From the NCBI GenBank assembly GCA_030159075.1, contig BROG01000951.1:62001-126000 (forward strand): 64,000 nt of DNA, given 5' to 3'. This stretch comes from Atrina japonica (taxonomy: Eukaryota > Mollusca > Bivalvia > Pterioida > Pinnidae). Below the pieces are notes generated by a model that had not been told where the DNA came from, ran no database searches, and was given only the letters and a program-made list of their open reading frames with translations. Each line of letters opens with the position of its first letter. Positions within the stretch are counted from its first letter, which is position 1. Below are positions 11,729 to 23,465 of this stretch, one piece after another. The position numbers were made by a program, and so were the translations under genes.

Positions 11729-11807
11729 TAAGTTGTTTATTGGGAACAAGTCAAAGCACATTTTGCAGTATGGGGTTAATAACACATTACAGTGACGCAA
11801 AATTACA
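11729..11807. repeat. 79-bp direct repeat, copy 2
   Basis: Second copy of the segment at 11510-11588, offset by 219 bp. Confidence 0.85.
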
Positions 11808-12568
11808 AGACTTGTTAAAATATATGCTATTAAAGGTCATTTCCGCGTTCTTTATGAATTCATTTGCTTAAGTATGTTACTTTTCAATTATTTTTTACCA
11901 TTAAACTCTTGTGATAGAATTGACATTAAAAGCGATAGACTGGACTGTTAATCATTCTTGCGCACGATTAATATGCAGATGAGTTTTTAGTCAAGTTTCC
12001 CTTACTGTGTATTGGCAAGATCTGTCTGTGAAGTTGGACATAGAAGGTGCGTCATTCCTCATTCACGTGATCTTAAGTGATGAGAAACTCGCGACAGTCT
12101 TTGAAGTTGGGAAAATGTTTTACATGTACACGTATTGATCTAGAGATTCAAAGCTACTGATAAGAAGTAAAGCGTATGGGTATACTGCTGCCCTGTTGCA
12201 TAGAATGTTAATATCGATGAAACGGTGTTTATAAGCACAATATTTTATTATCATATCGCTGATAATAAGCCATCAGTACTCACGTTAGTCCAAATGTCTG
12301 AGCCGATTTTTAGTTATTTATTTATTTTTTTTTTTTTTGTTAAACCTAATTTCACCGAATTAAAAAGTATTCAGTTTACTGTGTGTATTATACCTCATTA
12401 AAACTTACGATTGCCATCAACTCGTATCAGTACTTTCAATACTTTGATTATTTTTGGTGTTAAAAAATTGTCAAACACAGGTCAACATTATTTTTCTGTT
12501 ATATGATTGGTCAATGCCTGAGATACTAGTTATGAGGATGAGGGATAGCCAAGTCCGGTGTGCCTTGG

Positions 12569-12640
12569 TCACTCCATGCATCGAACGCAAAGAATAAGGA
12601 TCAAAAACTTATTTTGTATTCGGATCATTTTAACAGGTAA
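12569..12640. repeat. diverged direct repeat, copy 1
   Basis: CACTCCATGCATCGAACG, then an AT-rich block ending TTTTAACAGGT; pairs with 13439-13511. Confidence 0.6.
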
Positions 12641-13438
12641 ATACCACTTATCATGTATTTTTTCTTGAACATTAGAGTAAATAGGGAATTTTTATTTATT
12701 TGTAAATCTGAAAGTTCATAATCAATTTTATTTTACTAGACTAATTATGTTTAGGATAAACGATTATATGTTTTAACTTTTATTTACTTAGTCTTGATTT
12801 TCAGTTTGAGCTTTTTTAACCTCATTAATAGAGTAAATTAGTATTTGTATCGTTTATATATTTCTAGTTTTATTATACAAGTGTAAATTGTGAGTTTGAT
12901 TGAGACAGTTATTTGAGTTATATAACGGAAAATTCTACTTTGATATACTGTATGCACAGCAATAACAAACATATAGGAATTTTAAACAAAACGGAGATTT
13001 CTTAAATTAATTTTACCGTTATTCGAGGGAAATATTTGACACTTAGTTTTCATGGAGCTTTCTCCGAATGTTGTAAACGAATCATATTCGCAAACAAATG
13101 TGTATTAAATATTTATAAATGGTATGTAAGATGCCTTTGTTTACCTGGTTTAAAGCATTGTTCTTTTAATTTACATCAATTATATGCATTTAATTTGATT
13201 TGAGATGGTCTCATGACATTTGTACTTAGTACCTGTACATGGTTAGGTTGTTCGTGTGAGTTGTTTTAAATTTGAATTATTCTTAAACTTCTCTGTTATT
13301 ATAAATTTAGTTATCAGATTTTATGAAAGCTATTGTTCATTTCACTTTAATGTACTTAGATATTCTAAGTAATATTGTGAGAAATTTAAATTTGTTGTAG
13401 ATTCTCCTGCTTTATTGTATTTGTATTTTGAAAATGTT

Positions 13439-13511
13439 GTCACACTCCATGCATCGAACGTCAATAATAAATATCAATAACTTAGATTGTATTGGGATCT
13501 TTTTGACAGGT
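13439..13511. repeat. diverged direct repeat, copy 2
   Basis: CACTCCATGCATCGAACG, then an AT-rich block ending TTTTGACAGGT; pairs with 12569-12640. Confidence 0.6.
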
Positions 13512-14099
13512 GGGCTCTGTATTAACAGTGAATGACCCTGACAAGAGAGGTGTCATACTACGTTCAACAGCACTGATTACATGTATACAGTACGTCTGTC
13601 GAGCGAAAACATAAATAAAACCATTATGCTTTATGTTCATGTTTTATAATATCAATATTAATATAACAGATCGTATAATTCAGGATTCCTGACAAACATA
13701 AACTCGTGAGGCAGTGTACACTTTCTTGTAATGCGCTCCGCATTCTTGAACATTTTATCTTTCTAATTGTAAAAATAACATTTATAACGTGAGAAAAGTT
13801 ATTCAAAATTTTTCTCAACCACCACCTGGAAAGATTAAATACGAAGAAATATTGAAAATAACAGCCCCATGTCAAAAGAAAGCCAACTAATTTTATTTTC
13901 CCATAATTCTTTCTATATCAAATCAACTTTTTTTAAATATCTGCTACAAAGTAATGCTTGTGTCAATTTTTGTCAAAATTTAAATATTTATAACAAATTC
14001 TGTTCATCTGTACACTCCTTTAAAACTTTATTTCTGAGAATCGGCAGGTTTTCTTTGTGCTAAGTAATTGGTTTAGCCTGATTCGACTTTCTCTTAAAA

Positions 14100-14545
14100 A
14101 AACTATTTAAAATTCTAGGTTAACTGATGAAGTCTAATTGACAGATAAGATCGTCTTGAGCATTATAACTTTGGTATTATGTTTATAACATTTATAACCA
14201 CTAGGTCGTTGCCACTGCTGGTGGACCGTTTGAGTCCCCGAGGGTCTACATAAACCTAGTACCTGGTATTTCGGTACCAGCAGATAATTTTATACTAAAG
14301 TAATATTTGGCACTGATAACACCATTTAAAATTCTAAATTCTTCTAAAGCTAAGATAGCCATCTTTTTACGGTGGTTACTCTTAGACAAATTTTGGCTAT
14401 ACGTTCAGATATATTATTTGGCTTTGCCTGATACCACTTTCTCTTTAGAAAAACTATTAAAAATTAGAGCTCAACAGATGAAGTCTAATTGACAGAAACG
14501 ATCGTCTTAAACGTTATAACTTTGGTATTACGTTTATAATATTTA
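14100..14545 (+). repeat. dispersed repeat family A, copy 1 (tandem-dimer form)
   Basis: Carries the block CTGATGAAGTCTAATTGACA...ATAACTTTGGTATT twice (about 14123 and 14472). Between them is a core GTCGTTGCCACTGCTGGTGG, CCCCGAGGGTCTACATAAAC and CCTGGTATTTCGGTACCAGC. The same arrangement recurs at 56750-57095. A core plus tandem block arrangement resembles non-autonomous Helitron/pearl-like elements of bivalves, unverified. Confidence 0.7.
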
Positions 14546-14674
14546 GTTAGTTTAACACATTTATATTTCTCTCTAGTATGATAACAAACAGAAAATGTGT
14601 CACAGATAGCGGTATATACAATGCTTGTTTAACAATTTTCATGTAAACTTTCAACAAAGAAAAGAAGAAAAGAG

Positions 14675-14719
14675 ATGGTGATGATGATGACGACGACGAC
14701 GACGACAATGATGATGATG
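14675..14719. repeat. (GAT/GAC)n microsatellite at LINE tail
   Basis: GATGATGATGACGACGACGAC-type tract just downstream (minus-strand sense) of the LINE stop codon, in the position of a microsatellite tail. Confidence 0.8.
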
Positions 14720-15750
14720 CACATTAAACCCTATTAAGTGGAATTAAATCTTTTTGAGGTTATCAATTATTTTTGTACAGATAATAAGATTTTCTCATTA
14801 TCTTAGTAACATAATGAAGAGTCACCAAATAATAATTTATGAACGGTTAAGTGCTGGTATTGATTTAAAGTAACAAACAAATAATTTCTTTGAACATCAT
14901 AGCGGGGACAACTCAGCAGAAAGTGGGAAACGTCTTCAAATGGATAACCACAAAGACAAACTTTACTGTTGACTAAATTAAGATGGAAAAGATCTTTCAA
15001 TATACTACATTTATGCCTTAACCTGGCTATGTAAATATTACCTTTTCTATCTCCTACAAGAAAATATAGTGGAACCTTATTTACATTTCTGCTATTGGTG
15101 CGGGTATGTTTAAATTGACTAAGTGTAGAATCATGTCTTAATTGAATATTTAGAGAATCCCATAATTTTATCGTAGACGGAAAGAAAGAATCTAGTGCAC
15201 TATTAAGTCTGAAACGGGGTAATATATAATCTCAGATTCCTTTCAGTATTTCTCCCAAATGGCGAAGCAATATCTTTAAAAAAATCTAGGGGCTAAATCA
15301 TGATGTATCTTATAAAACAAATTTAACTTTCGACGTTTCCTACTTTGTGCCAAAGGTTCCCACCCCGTTTCATAAACTGAATTGCGGCTGGCGTACAATG
15401 GAAATCAAGTAACAACTCTTGCCGCTTCAAGTTGCACTTTTTCAAGTTTATCAGTCAAGTGAAGTGCATCTACCCCATACTTCACATGCATGTTCCAGTG
15501 TGGGAAATATAACAGTATTTTAAATCTTTGACAAAGTAGATCTACTTAAAACATATATTAATTTGTTTGAATGCATAATTGCAAAGGTTTTTAATATGGG
15601 ACGACTACTTACCACTAGAGTTAAATGTTTATGTTCACTGGTATTATGTAATGCTGAACCATCAAAATGTTGTTCAAAATGTCCATGTGAATTATTAGCA
15701 CTAAAATACAAGACTTCTGTTTTTGAATGGTTTAAGATTACTAACCACTG
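14720..15750 (-). pseudogene. LINE remnant, 3' part (split by the Harbinger element)
   Basis: Minus-strand frames give QWLVILNHSKTEVLYFSA, FDGSALHNTSEHKHL, LEKVQLEAARVVT, ETGWEPLAQSRKRRKLNLFY, IYIARLRHKCSILKDLF and the C-terminal CLCGYPFEDVSHFLLSCPRY, in the order of a CR1/jockey-like LINE. Several stops and frame changes separate them. The first codons (Q-W-L-V) continue directly from KQWSD at 23196, showing one LINE interrupted by 7.44 kb. Confidence 0.85.
15748..15750. repeat. Harbinger target-site duplication (CTG), left
   Basis: CTG directly before the left terminal repeat; CTG recurs at 23193-23195. One copy restores the LINE frame KQWSDQWLV. Confidence 0.8.
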
Positions 15751-15876
15751 GGCCCGGCACCATAAACAAATAAAATTCTCAGACAAAATTTGTTCTCAAA
15801 AGTTAAGAATTTACTCAACTGAGAAAATTATGAAAATGCCCCACCATAAAATGACTTAAGAATTTTCTCAACTGAG
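15751..15876. repeat. left terminus of Harbinger: TIR plus subterminal copy
   Basis: The CACCATAAA...CTCAACTGAG block occurs twice in tandem: first copy from 15756 to 15823, second from 15841 to 15876. The outer copy forms the TIR. Confidence 0.75.
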
Positions 15877-16068
15877 ACCCGCAATTTTGCACGCGACGAT
15901 CGTTGCTACGGTATTTTTGCAGTTCGTAAGGGGCCCGAGACACCTGCTGTGGAACTCTTCTGCAAATTTAGGTAAGATTGTTATATAGAACGTAAACAAA
16001 CGTCGTCTGCTATCTTCTAAATAAAGTGAATATATATATCAGACCCAAAATTTAGAGATATTGAAAGA

Positions 16069-17173
16069 ATGAATGCCAAAACGCTAAAACGTTCGTCAAA
16101 CTGGTTGGCGGAAGAAGAGATTGTTTTAGTTGAAGAGGTTGCAAGAAGAGAAAATGTTTTATTTGGGAAAATGAAAGGGGACGGGGCGTTGAAAGTGGGG
16201 GAGTTGAAATCAAGGGCGTGGCAGGAAATTGCCGATGTTTTGAATGCGTAGGTTTCCTACTTTATTACACTTGAAATTGATTTTAAATCTCATAAATAAA
16301 AAAAGAAAACTTAAATTTATAGAATGAATATTGCTGATAACATATCAGAATCATTAACATTGTTTCTAATGTCATCAATGAGATACGAGAAGAGTGTGAA
16401 AATAAAAAGTGTTCGATTATAATGGAAATCCCCTTTGTCAGATTGACCGTTTTGTTTTCACAGACCAATCAAATTCAGCGTCTATTTATAGTCTATTTAT
16501 AGTCCGTTTTTTTTTTATCTAATTACGAATACCTAAATTCTGATAATAACTTTAACAATAAATGTATATTGCCGATGCCGTAGGGTCTTTATAGTGGAAG
16601 TAATATATTTCATTTCTGATAGGATGCAAGTAAAGGCTGTAGAAAAAGCCTACAGTGTCCTCCGTGATTAGTATCAACTGAACTTTGGTTTCCCCCCAGT
16701 TCTTAATGTATTACATCAGCAATGTATAAAACCATATATTTCGCTGTTAACACGTAATCTTTACAATATTTTTCCACATCATTTACATTAAACAATTGTA
16801 CTGAATTAGGAATCGGCTTTGTTATACACTGTCACAGTTGTCTCGATGTGTTCGATCGCTATGTATTTTACATGGCCTAATATATTATCACTGACAGTCT
16901 TATCATCGGTACGAAAGTCACAATTTGACTTTGATTATTTGCACTTTAAATAATCAAATCCACAATCCTGGACATAATTGTTGGCAGCTTGCGTGGTTTT
17001 ACGTAAATTATGCTGTTCCAGAACTTGTCATAAAAAAATTGTAGAATCGTCTAGATATGCAAATTGGGCATTTCAGGGGCTATCTCAAAATACTTTCTAA
17101 ACGTTGTTCAATAAACACCGAGGTGTAATTTAATACTGCGTCTTTGTTAATTTGTGGATATTGGAACATACAG

Positions 17174-17264
<91 letters not shown>

Positions 17265-18867
17265 CAATTTTTGTTTAAATTTATTTCCCTTTTCATTATT
17301 TATTTATATGAAAAGATATATACACAGGCATAATAATTCTTACTATTCTACATATCGTGTAAAAATTGCACATACACAGGCATAAATTGCTTCAGAAACC
17401 CAATTTGGAAATTCCTCACTTGTAATTTAATTAAATTTTACTATTTCTATATGCATACCACAATTAGAATTGCCCTTTTTGTCACAAAATATGAAGGAAT
17501 TATCATTGATGGGAAAAAATTTTAATTGTAGTATTTTTAAAAAACAAATGTTGAATTACTCTATTCAAATTTGAACGGAGACATAACACACAAAATGTAT
17601 ACTATTTAATCAAATACTTTGAGAATAAAATTAAAATGTACATTATTTAATTATCTAGAAGGTTCCTCAGCAAGAAAAGAGAAGTACAAGAGATAAAGAA
17701 GAAGTATTATAATATAAAACAGCGAAGTAAGTGCCAAAAAATAAGATTTTGTCCTTAAAAAATTATGACTAATTATTCATGAATTTTGGTATCAATTCAA
17801 ATAAATGTAATATGTATTTGATATATACCTAAGACAATTAAAATTATCAAGTAGAATTGTTGAAAATTTATTAATCAGTTTAAAAATTTCATGTATTAAA
17901 TTATAATGAATCAAATTTACAATTTATTAAATTTTTTAAATTTTTTATTATTATTTTTTTTTTGGTTAGGCAAAGAAAAACTTGACCAGTCAAAAAGGCC
18001 TCAGACTGGAGGTGGTCCTGCTAACATATATTCAAGGGCAGAATCCACTTATCTGGATCTAAATGAAGGAAGGCCAAATGTGTCTGGACTCACATGTGGA
18101 ATTGACTCAGATGGTGAGTAAAAATGCAATACAATTTTTACAACTGAATGATTATGTTTATAAAAATTAAAAGTAATCTAACACAGGATGAGATCATCGC
18201 TCTGGGTGTACTTTTCAAAATCCCCAATGATAAATGATGAATATAAGTAGCATTTAAAAATATATGTTATAATTTATCAAATATAAATGTCATGATGTAT
18301 AAAGAGAATAATAAATGGAAATTTAAGAAATTTTTAGTTCTCTGTTACAAATTACCTTTATGTTCTTTTACAGACCTATTAACTCAAGAAAATCATGCTC
18401 CGGTTCAACAAACTGATGGTAATAATACACAGACATAAATGTATAAATATATGTCTATCTGTTAATCTATTTTTCCGACTGTTTGAATATTTATTTTCAA
18501 TTTTTCTTTGTATTCCTGTCTGTCTATTTATCTGTCTATCTTTCAATCTGTTTCTGTCTATCTATCATGGTCCTGGTTCCTTGGGTGGCCCCTATATACA
18601 GGTTTTACTGTATATGTCTTTTATCTATCTGTCTGTTAGAATAAAACAATTTGTCTCTTCATATGTCAATCAACTAATCAGTCTATTTTATTAGCTCACC
18701 TGATTCACAGCTGTTTCTATGACCAAATGTCCATTGATTTAAATGATAAATAAAAGATTTAATTATTACACTTGAAACTATATTTATTTTATCCAAACTT
18801 GTAGATACACCTGTTGAAACAGTGCAACTAGGAGTGCCAGAAGCAGAATCTGATCAAGTGATAGATG
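16069..18867 (+). CDS. Harbinger accessory Myb/SANT-like DNA-binding protein
   Basis: Five in-phase exons can be joined: 16069-16247, 17659-17726, 17970-18113, 18374-18418 and 18805-18867. All have GT/AG borders, and junctions after exons 2-5 share phase 1. Exon 1 gives SSNWLAEEEIVLVEEVARR...SRAWQEIADVLNA; exon 2 continues RFLSKKREVQEIKKKYYNIK. Together they make a trihelical Myb/SANT-like domain of the NAIF1 type (residues ~8-85). Exons 3-5 are acidic and low in hydrophobics. The terminal exon is uncertain: acceptors near 19039, 19147 and 19254 all give short in-frame ends. In Harbinger transposons this protein binds the ends and assists nuclear import and recruitment of the transposase (family knowledge). 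It converges on the transposase gene. Confidence 0.82.
17180..17260. repeat. (GA)n microsatellite
   Basis: About 40 GA units inside intron 1 of the Myb-like gene. Confidence 0.97.
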
Positions 18868-19272
18868 GTATGTTGATAAATATTAATTAATATAAATATT
18901 TAATTGTTTTATATACCAGTCACATCAATATTCATTTCCTTTTAAATTTTGAGAAAATTATATTTCCATTTGTACACAATGTATATATAAAACACTAAGA
19001 AGAAAATTCTTTCTCTTCAAAAATCCAAACTTGTTTCAGAACTCTCATTACAGTACCCTGTTATATCTTTATTTAATGAAAATTAATGAATTAATTAATT
19101 ATGATCTCACATTGGAAATTAAGTCATTTTTCTGTAAAATATTTCAGTGAATTTTGAAAGTATCATTTCCTTTTACAATATCATAATAATATATAATATA
19201 TAATATATGTGATATGTGGAAACGTTTGACAGATCTATATATTTTTCAAAACAGAAAATGTAGTAAATGCAT

Positions 19273-22200
19273 TTATGAAAAAAAAGCTTGAACAATATCA
19301 TTCCTTCTTAATCTACCATCATGTCGTGGTTCAATTTGTATATCAGTTATATCTCTGTCTATGAAATCATTAATATCATTTGTAATTAAAATATCCACCC
19401 TCTCTATCCCTATGTTATGTAAAACAATTGAAGCAAATATATAGGTAACAGCAGTTTGGACATTCGTCAAAAGACCATAGTGAAGTGCTTGGAAACGTCT
19501 TTTCAGAATTCCATATGATTGTTCTATGGTGACGCGTGTTCTACAAAGTGATCTGTTGAAGTTTTCCTCAGCATTATTTTGTGGAGCAAGGAAAGGTGTC
19601 ATCAGATACTTTGTACATGGATACCCTGAATCCCCCAAAAGTAATCCATCGTGTATTCCTGTAACACAAATAAATGCTTATATGAAATCATTTGCATGTT
19701 ATATGTTGCATGGTTCCCAAATTTTGACATATACTAAAGATTGTATCCTATGTCTTTATTTTTTTTAATTGTGCTATGTCAAACTCTATATGTGGGAGCT
19801 TGTATTTAACTTCCCCAAGCTGAGGACAGTAATATAGTGATACAATTGAGGCAAATCTGAAACTGTTTGTAATTTACTTGAGCACTCTACCATGGAGCCA
19901 TGACCACTCATGCATGCATCAAATACTTTCTGAGACATAGGATTGACAACACAATTAACACTATGAAAATTGTGTATACATGTATGTGTTTTTCCCTGGT
20001 TTTATATATGTAATCAACACAATTAAAATAATTTGCTTTTACAGCTTTAAGTTTCACACCATATGAACAATTTGCATTTCCAGCTTTAAGGTGCATATCT
20101 TGAAAAATTTTAAAGTTTGTTCTTCAGATCAGTTAATCTTTTGATCACTAATTTTTTAAGTCTACCCAAAGTAACTGTATATATATTACATGTAACTGAA
20201 ATGAATAATACAGTGAATTTAGTATATAGTGACCTCTTTAGGGACACAAGGAAACTAGTGTATATAGGGGGTGGTCATTAAAAAGAGGTTGATTTATGCG
20301 CAACTGGTACTACTTGGGACATTAAAAATCTGTCAATATGAACAGGTAGTGATTTAAGTGCATGTAAAGAGCCTCTAACAAGTTAAAATACAATAAAACA
20401 TATAATTCAGTTATTACAAAATTGGAATGATGGAATTTAATTCACTCATTTCATAATTTTTTTTTTATTTTTTACCTTCTTCAAACTGTCTACACAAGCC
20501 AGAATTTTTTCAAATTCGGCTGTCATGGGTTGACCCGGGCCAGTTAATGCTAGTTGATGTTATTCTGAAATTAGGATCGCACACCATCTGAAATGTATAA
20601 TTACATAGGAGTACATGTATTTCAGAATTACTGTAAATCTAATATATAATCACATATAATATTATCTTAGGATTAGCAAAAGGTATAAATTATATTTTAG
20701 AACAAAAACATAATACAGATATTAAAATTTTATATACATCAGATTTGAAAACCTTGGAAATTTTACATTGGATCTCATGGGGGAGACTTTAAATTATGTT
20801 AAGAATTTTTACTGGTAGGTAATTTGAAATTTTTTCAGGGATTTATGCATTTTTGTTGAAAAAACTTATCAAAATTCTAAAAAATATAGGGAATTTCCCA
20901 ATTTATTGTGGAAACTTACTCATAAAGTACAATATAAGAGATAATCATCTATCTAAACATGGAAATGACTAAAAATTATTAATTTTTACCTGCACATTTA
21001 AGGAATGATATCCTTTTCTATTCACATAATCTGGCTCATTGGTGGAGGGTGGTTTGATTTTTATAAATGTGCCATCAATGCAACCAATTACTTTTGGAAA
21101 TCCTGTTGAAAAATAGAAAGTTTATTAGGGATAATTGCAGATCTGTTTTCCTGACAAAATGTTTCTTTATTCAACTATTTCATCAACAAATTCTCGGGAC
21201 ATTATGCAATTTGTTTTGTAAATTCAACATATCTTTTAAAATATAAATTATCCTGTGTTAAATCTTAATTTTAGGTTGTACAGACATTATTTTAGCCTTT
21301 ACGCCACCCCTTTGAATCCGACACAGTATCACAATTTATTAAAAATTACAACAATCTCTGTAGTTTTCATCAATAATTTTTCTAATATTGTTCTTTCTGG
21401 GTTATTAATACATTGTATGATTATATAATTTTGGGGGCCAAAATGTGTGTGTATCTATTATTTTATTTCAATACTACCAGTATCAATAACATTAAAGTTT
21501 TAAATCATATTTAGCAGAGAAAATGAAATTTTAGAATTTATTATCATTATTTCAATTTGTGACAAAGTTTCAACAATGTATTTTCTTAATATCAATTATT
21601 AATTGCAATATCTTTCCTTTTTTTAGCTGCATGCATGTGTTTATTATGTTTTTGCCTAATGTTGATAAAAAAAATAGCAGAAAACATTTTCTTAACAAAT
21701 AAATTCAAAACTTGATTAAAGAAATTCATTAAGTTATGCAATAAATTTGTACATGATGTTTATTATTTTTGTTGTTGTTTTTATTATAAATATTCACAGC
21801 ATGATCGCCTTAGGTAATATTGCTACATGATCTAACAACTTATTGGCCTGTAATTATATTTATTTATTGAAGTTAAATTTGCTTCATTTTCCAACACGTA
21901 CATTTATAAATCATAAAAAATCATTCAGTTCTGTTCTGGTGTTTAACCTAGAGTACATTTGTGAGAATAAAAACAGCTGATAATAAATATGATAAAATTC
22001 TCATCCAAAATTTTAAAAATGTATTATAGGTTCAATTATTATTATTATTCGTTGTTTTTCGAAAGAATTATCTAAAACTACCTAAGACTGATATTGAAAC
22101 GGATAGTTCAAACAGAAGCCGGTTTTCAACAAACAAATCGTATTATTTTGTATTATTTTAACTTTCAGATGCCCCCTATTCTTGTTTTCATTTAGTAGCC

Positions 22201-23001
22201 AATCGTATTGGAAATGTTTGACCTACTTCTTTCAAGGGTTTAGTTGGGTAATTTGATCGGTTATTGTTGATCATACTAGACATCCTAATAAGTTGTAATA
22301 ATTAAAATAAAAATTATGAAACAGTCAATGTGATTATTATTTATTAATATTGATCTATTAATTACTTCTTTCATGATAATTCTTAATGCAAAATCTTTCA
22401 CTAGTTTGAGGTAAACCTAAAGGAACCCCTATTCCATTTCTCTTGACTCGGTGCGGCGCTGTAGTCGTATAAACAAATATGGAGGTTTAGAGTATCAACA
22501 CGGAGGGATTGGTATGAAAAATGGAAACTGGTACATTTAGATCAAGTATTCATCTTTATATTAAAATTATCCTGTACCTGCTAATCTTCTGAAGCCCTCC
22601 ATAACTTGTCTCGCTCTTTCTCCTGAGGGGAACTGTACATAATGACGGAAAACACGTCCTATGAGAGCCGACACACTTCTGATAGCTCTACCGGCGGAAT
22701 TCTCGGATACATGGAGGCTATCGCCAATTAAAATGTGGCTAGCTCCAGTGGCGAGGAATCGGAGGCACAACAAAAGCTGGATCAGCGGTGTCAATGCGCA
22801 ATTCCGCAGCGTAGGCCGCGTTATAAACCCTTCCAGTTCGGACAGTATAAATAAAATAGTTGGCCTCCTAAACCTATATCGTTCGAACAGAACACCATCA
22901 TCAAACGCAAGTGGATCATATCGGTCCCTAAACACCCTTGGCCGAGGTAAACTCCTTCTAAATCGTCTATTTCGTCTGAGGCGGACTTGTACGGCGGCCA
23001 T
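19273..23001 (-). CDS. HARBI1-like Harbinger transposase (one in-frame stop)
   Basis: Four exons on the minus strand: 23001-22578, 21102-20990, 20587-20476 and 19658-19273, with GT/AG borders and matching phases (1, 0, 1). They total 345 codons including the stop, close to the usual ~350 aa of HARBI1. Exon 1 (MAAVQVRLRRNRRFRR...) holds the basic N-terminus and helix-turn-helix region (LIQLLLCLRFLATGA). Catalytic acidic residues are visible as D151 in IGCIDGTFIK, D201 in WPGSTHDSRI and E262 in TRVTIEQSYGILKRRF; GDSGYP and LMTPF are also typical. Codon 205 is TGA (20512-20510) right after HDSRI, with the frame resuming as KNSGLCRQFEE, so it is a substitution rather than a frameshift. Function: cut-and-paste transposition with 3-bp target duplication. 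Confidence 0.92.
20510..20512 (-). other. in-frame stop in transposase exon 3
   Basis: Minus-strand TGA at codon 205, four residues after the second catalytic Asp; both flanks keep the family reading frame. Confidence 0.85.
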
Positions 23002-23057
23002 ATTGTATCTTGAGAATGACTTAAGTCAACTACTGACTGTACTTAAGTATTTTTTTA

Positions 23058-23192
23058 CTTGAGAACAAATTCTGTCTTAGAATTTTTTTATGGTGGACAA
23101 TTTTACTCAAATTTAAGAAAATTCTCAAATTTGAGTAAATTGTTATAGTTGAGTAAAATTTTTGTCTGAGAATGGTTTTATGGTGCCGGACC
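23058..23192. repeat. right terminus of Harbinger: TIR plus subterminal copy
   Basis: Read on the minus strand, GGTCCGGCACCATAAAACC starts at 23192, and a second CCACCATAAAAAAATTCT...TTTGTTCTCAA copy starts at 23096. The inner copy resembles the left TIR more closely than the outer one does. Confidence 0.75.
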
Positions 23193-23195
23193 CTG
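23193..23195. repeat. Harbinger target-site duplication (CTG), right
   Basis: CTG immediately after the right terminal repeat; matches 15748-15750. Confidence 0.8.
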
Positions 23196-23465
23196 ATCAG
23201 ACCATTGTTTTCGGATTTTCAAATCATTGTTTAGTATAAATTCTATCTCATTTTTATCATCAGAAGATGCCGACATAGAAGTTTCGTCAGCAAAGAGTCT
23301 TGCTACACCTGAAAAATTGTCCACTTTGTCATTTATAAAAATTAGAAATAAAAAAGGACCCAAGACCGACCCCTGGGGAACCCCTGCACTAGTTGACAGA
23401 AAATCAGAACAACACGAATTATTTACAAAAACAGTCTGCTGTCTATCCATAATAATTGAACAATG
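23193..23465 (-). pseudogene. LINE remnant, reverse-transcriptase palm part
   Basis: Minus-strand frame RQQTVFVNNSC, then GVPQGSVLGPFLFLIFINDK and ARLFADETSMSASSDD, then LKIRKQWSD. This is the RT palm with the FADD motif changed to FADE. It continues at 15750 across the Harbinger insertion. 5'-truncated near 23465. Confidence 0.9.

Larger units (their letters stand above)
15751..23192. mobile_element. PIF/Harbinger DNA transposon, 7.44 kb, two genes
   Basis: Ends are inverted repeats: left GGCCCGGCACCATAAA, right (reverse complement) GGTCCGGCACCATAAA, both continuing with ATTCTCAGACAAAA. It is flanked by a 3-bp CTG duplication, which fits the CWG preference known for some animal Harbingers. 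It encodes a HARBI1-like DDE transposase (minus) and a Myb/SANT-like protein (plus) in convergent orientation, the standard two-component gene set of the superfamily. It interrupts a LINE. The transposase carries one in-frame stop, so this copy is probably not autonomous as sequenced. Confidence 0.92.

Noticed and set aside
17152..17385. ORF with an RE repeat
   Set aside because: Translation of a (GA)n tract inside an intron of the Myb-like gene.
22661..23062. 133-codon plus-strand ORF
   Set aside because: Antisense shadow of transposase exon 1.
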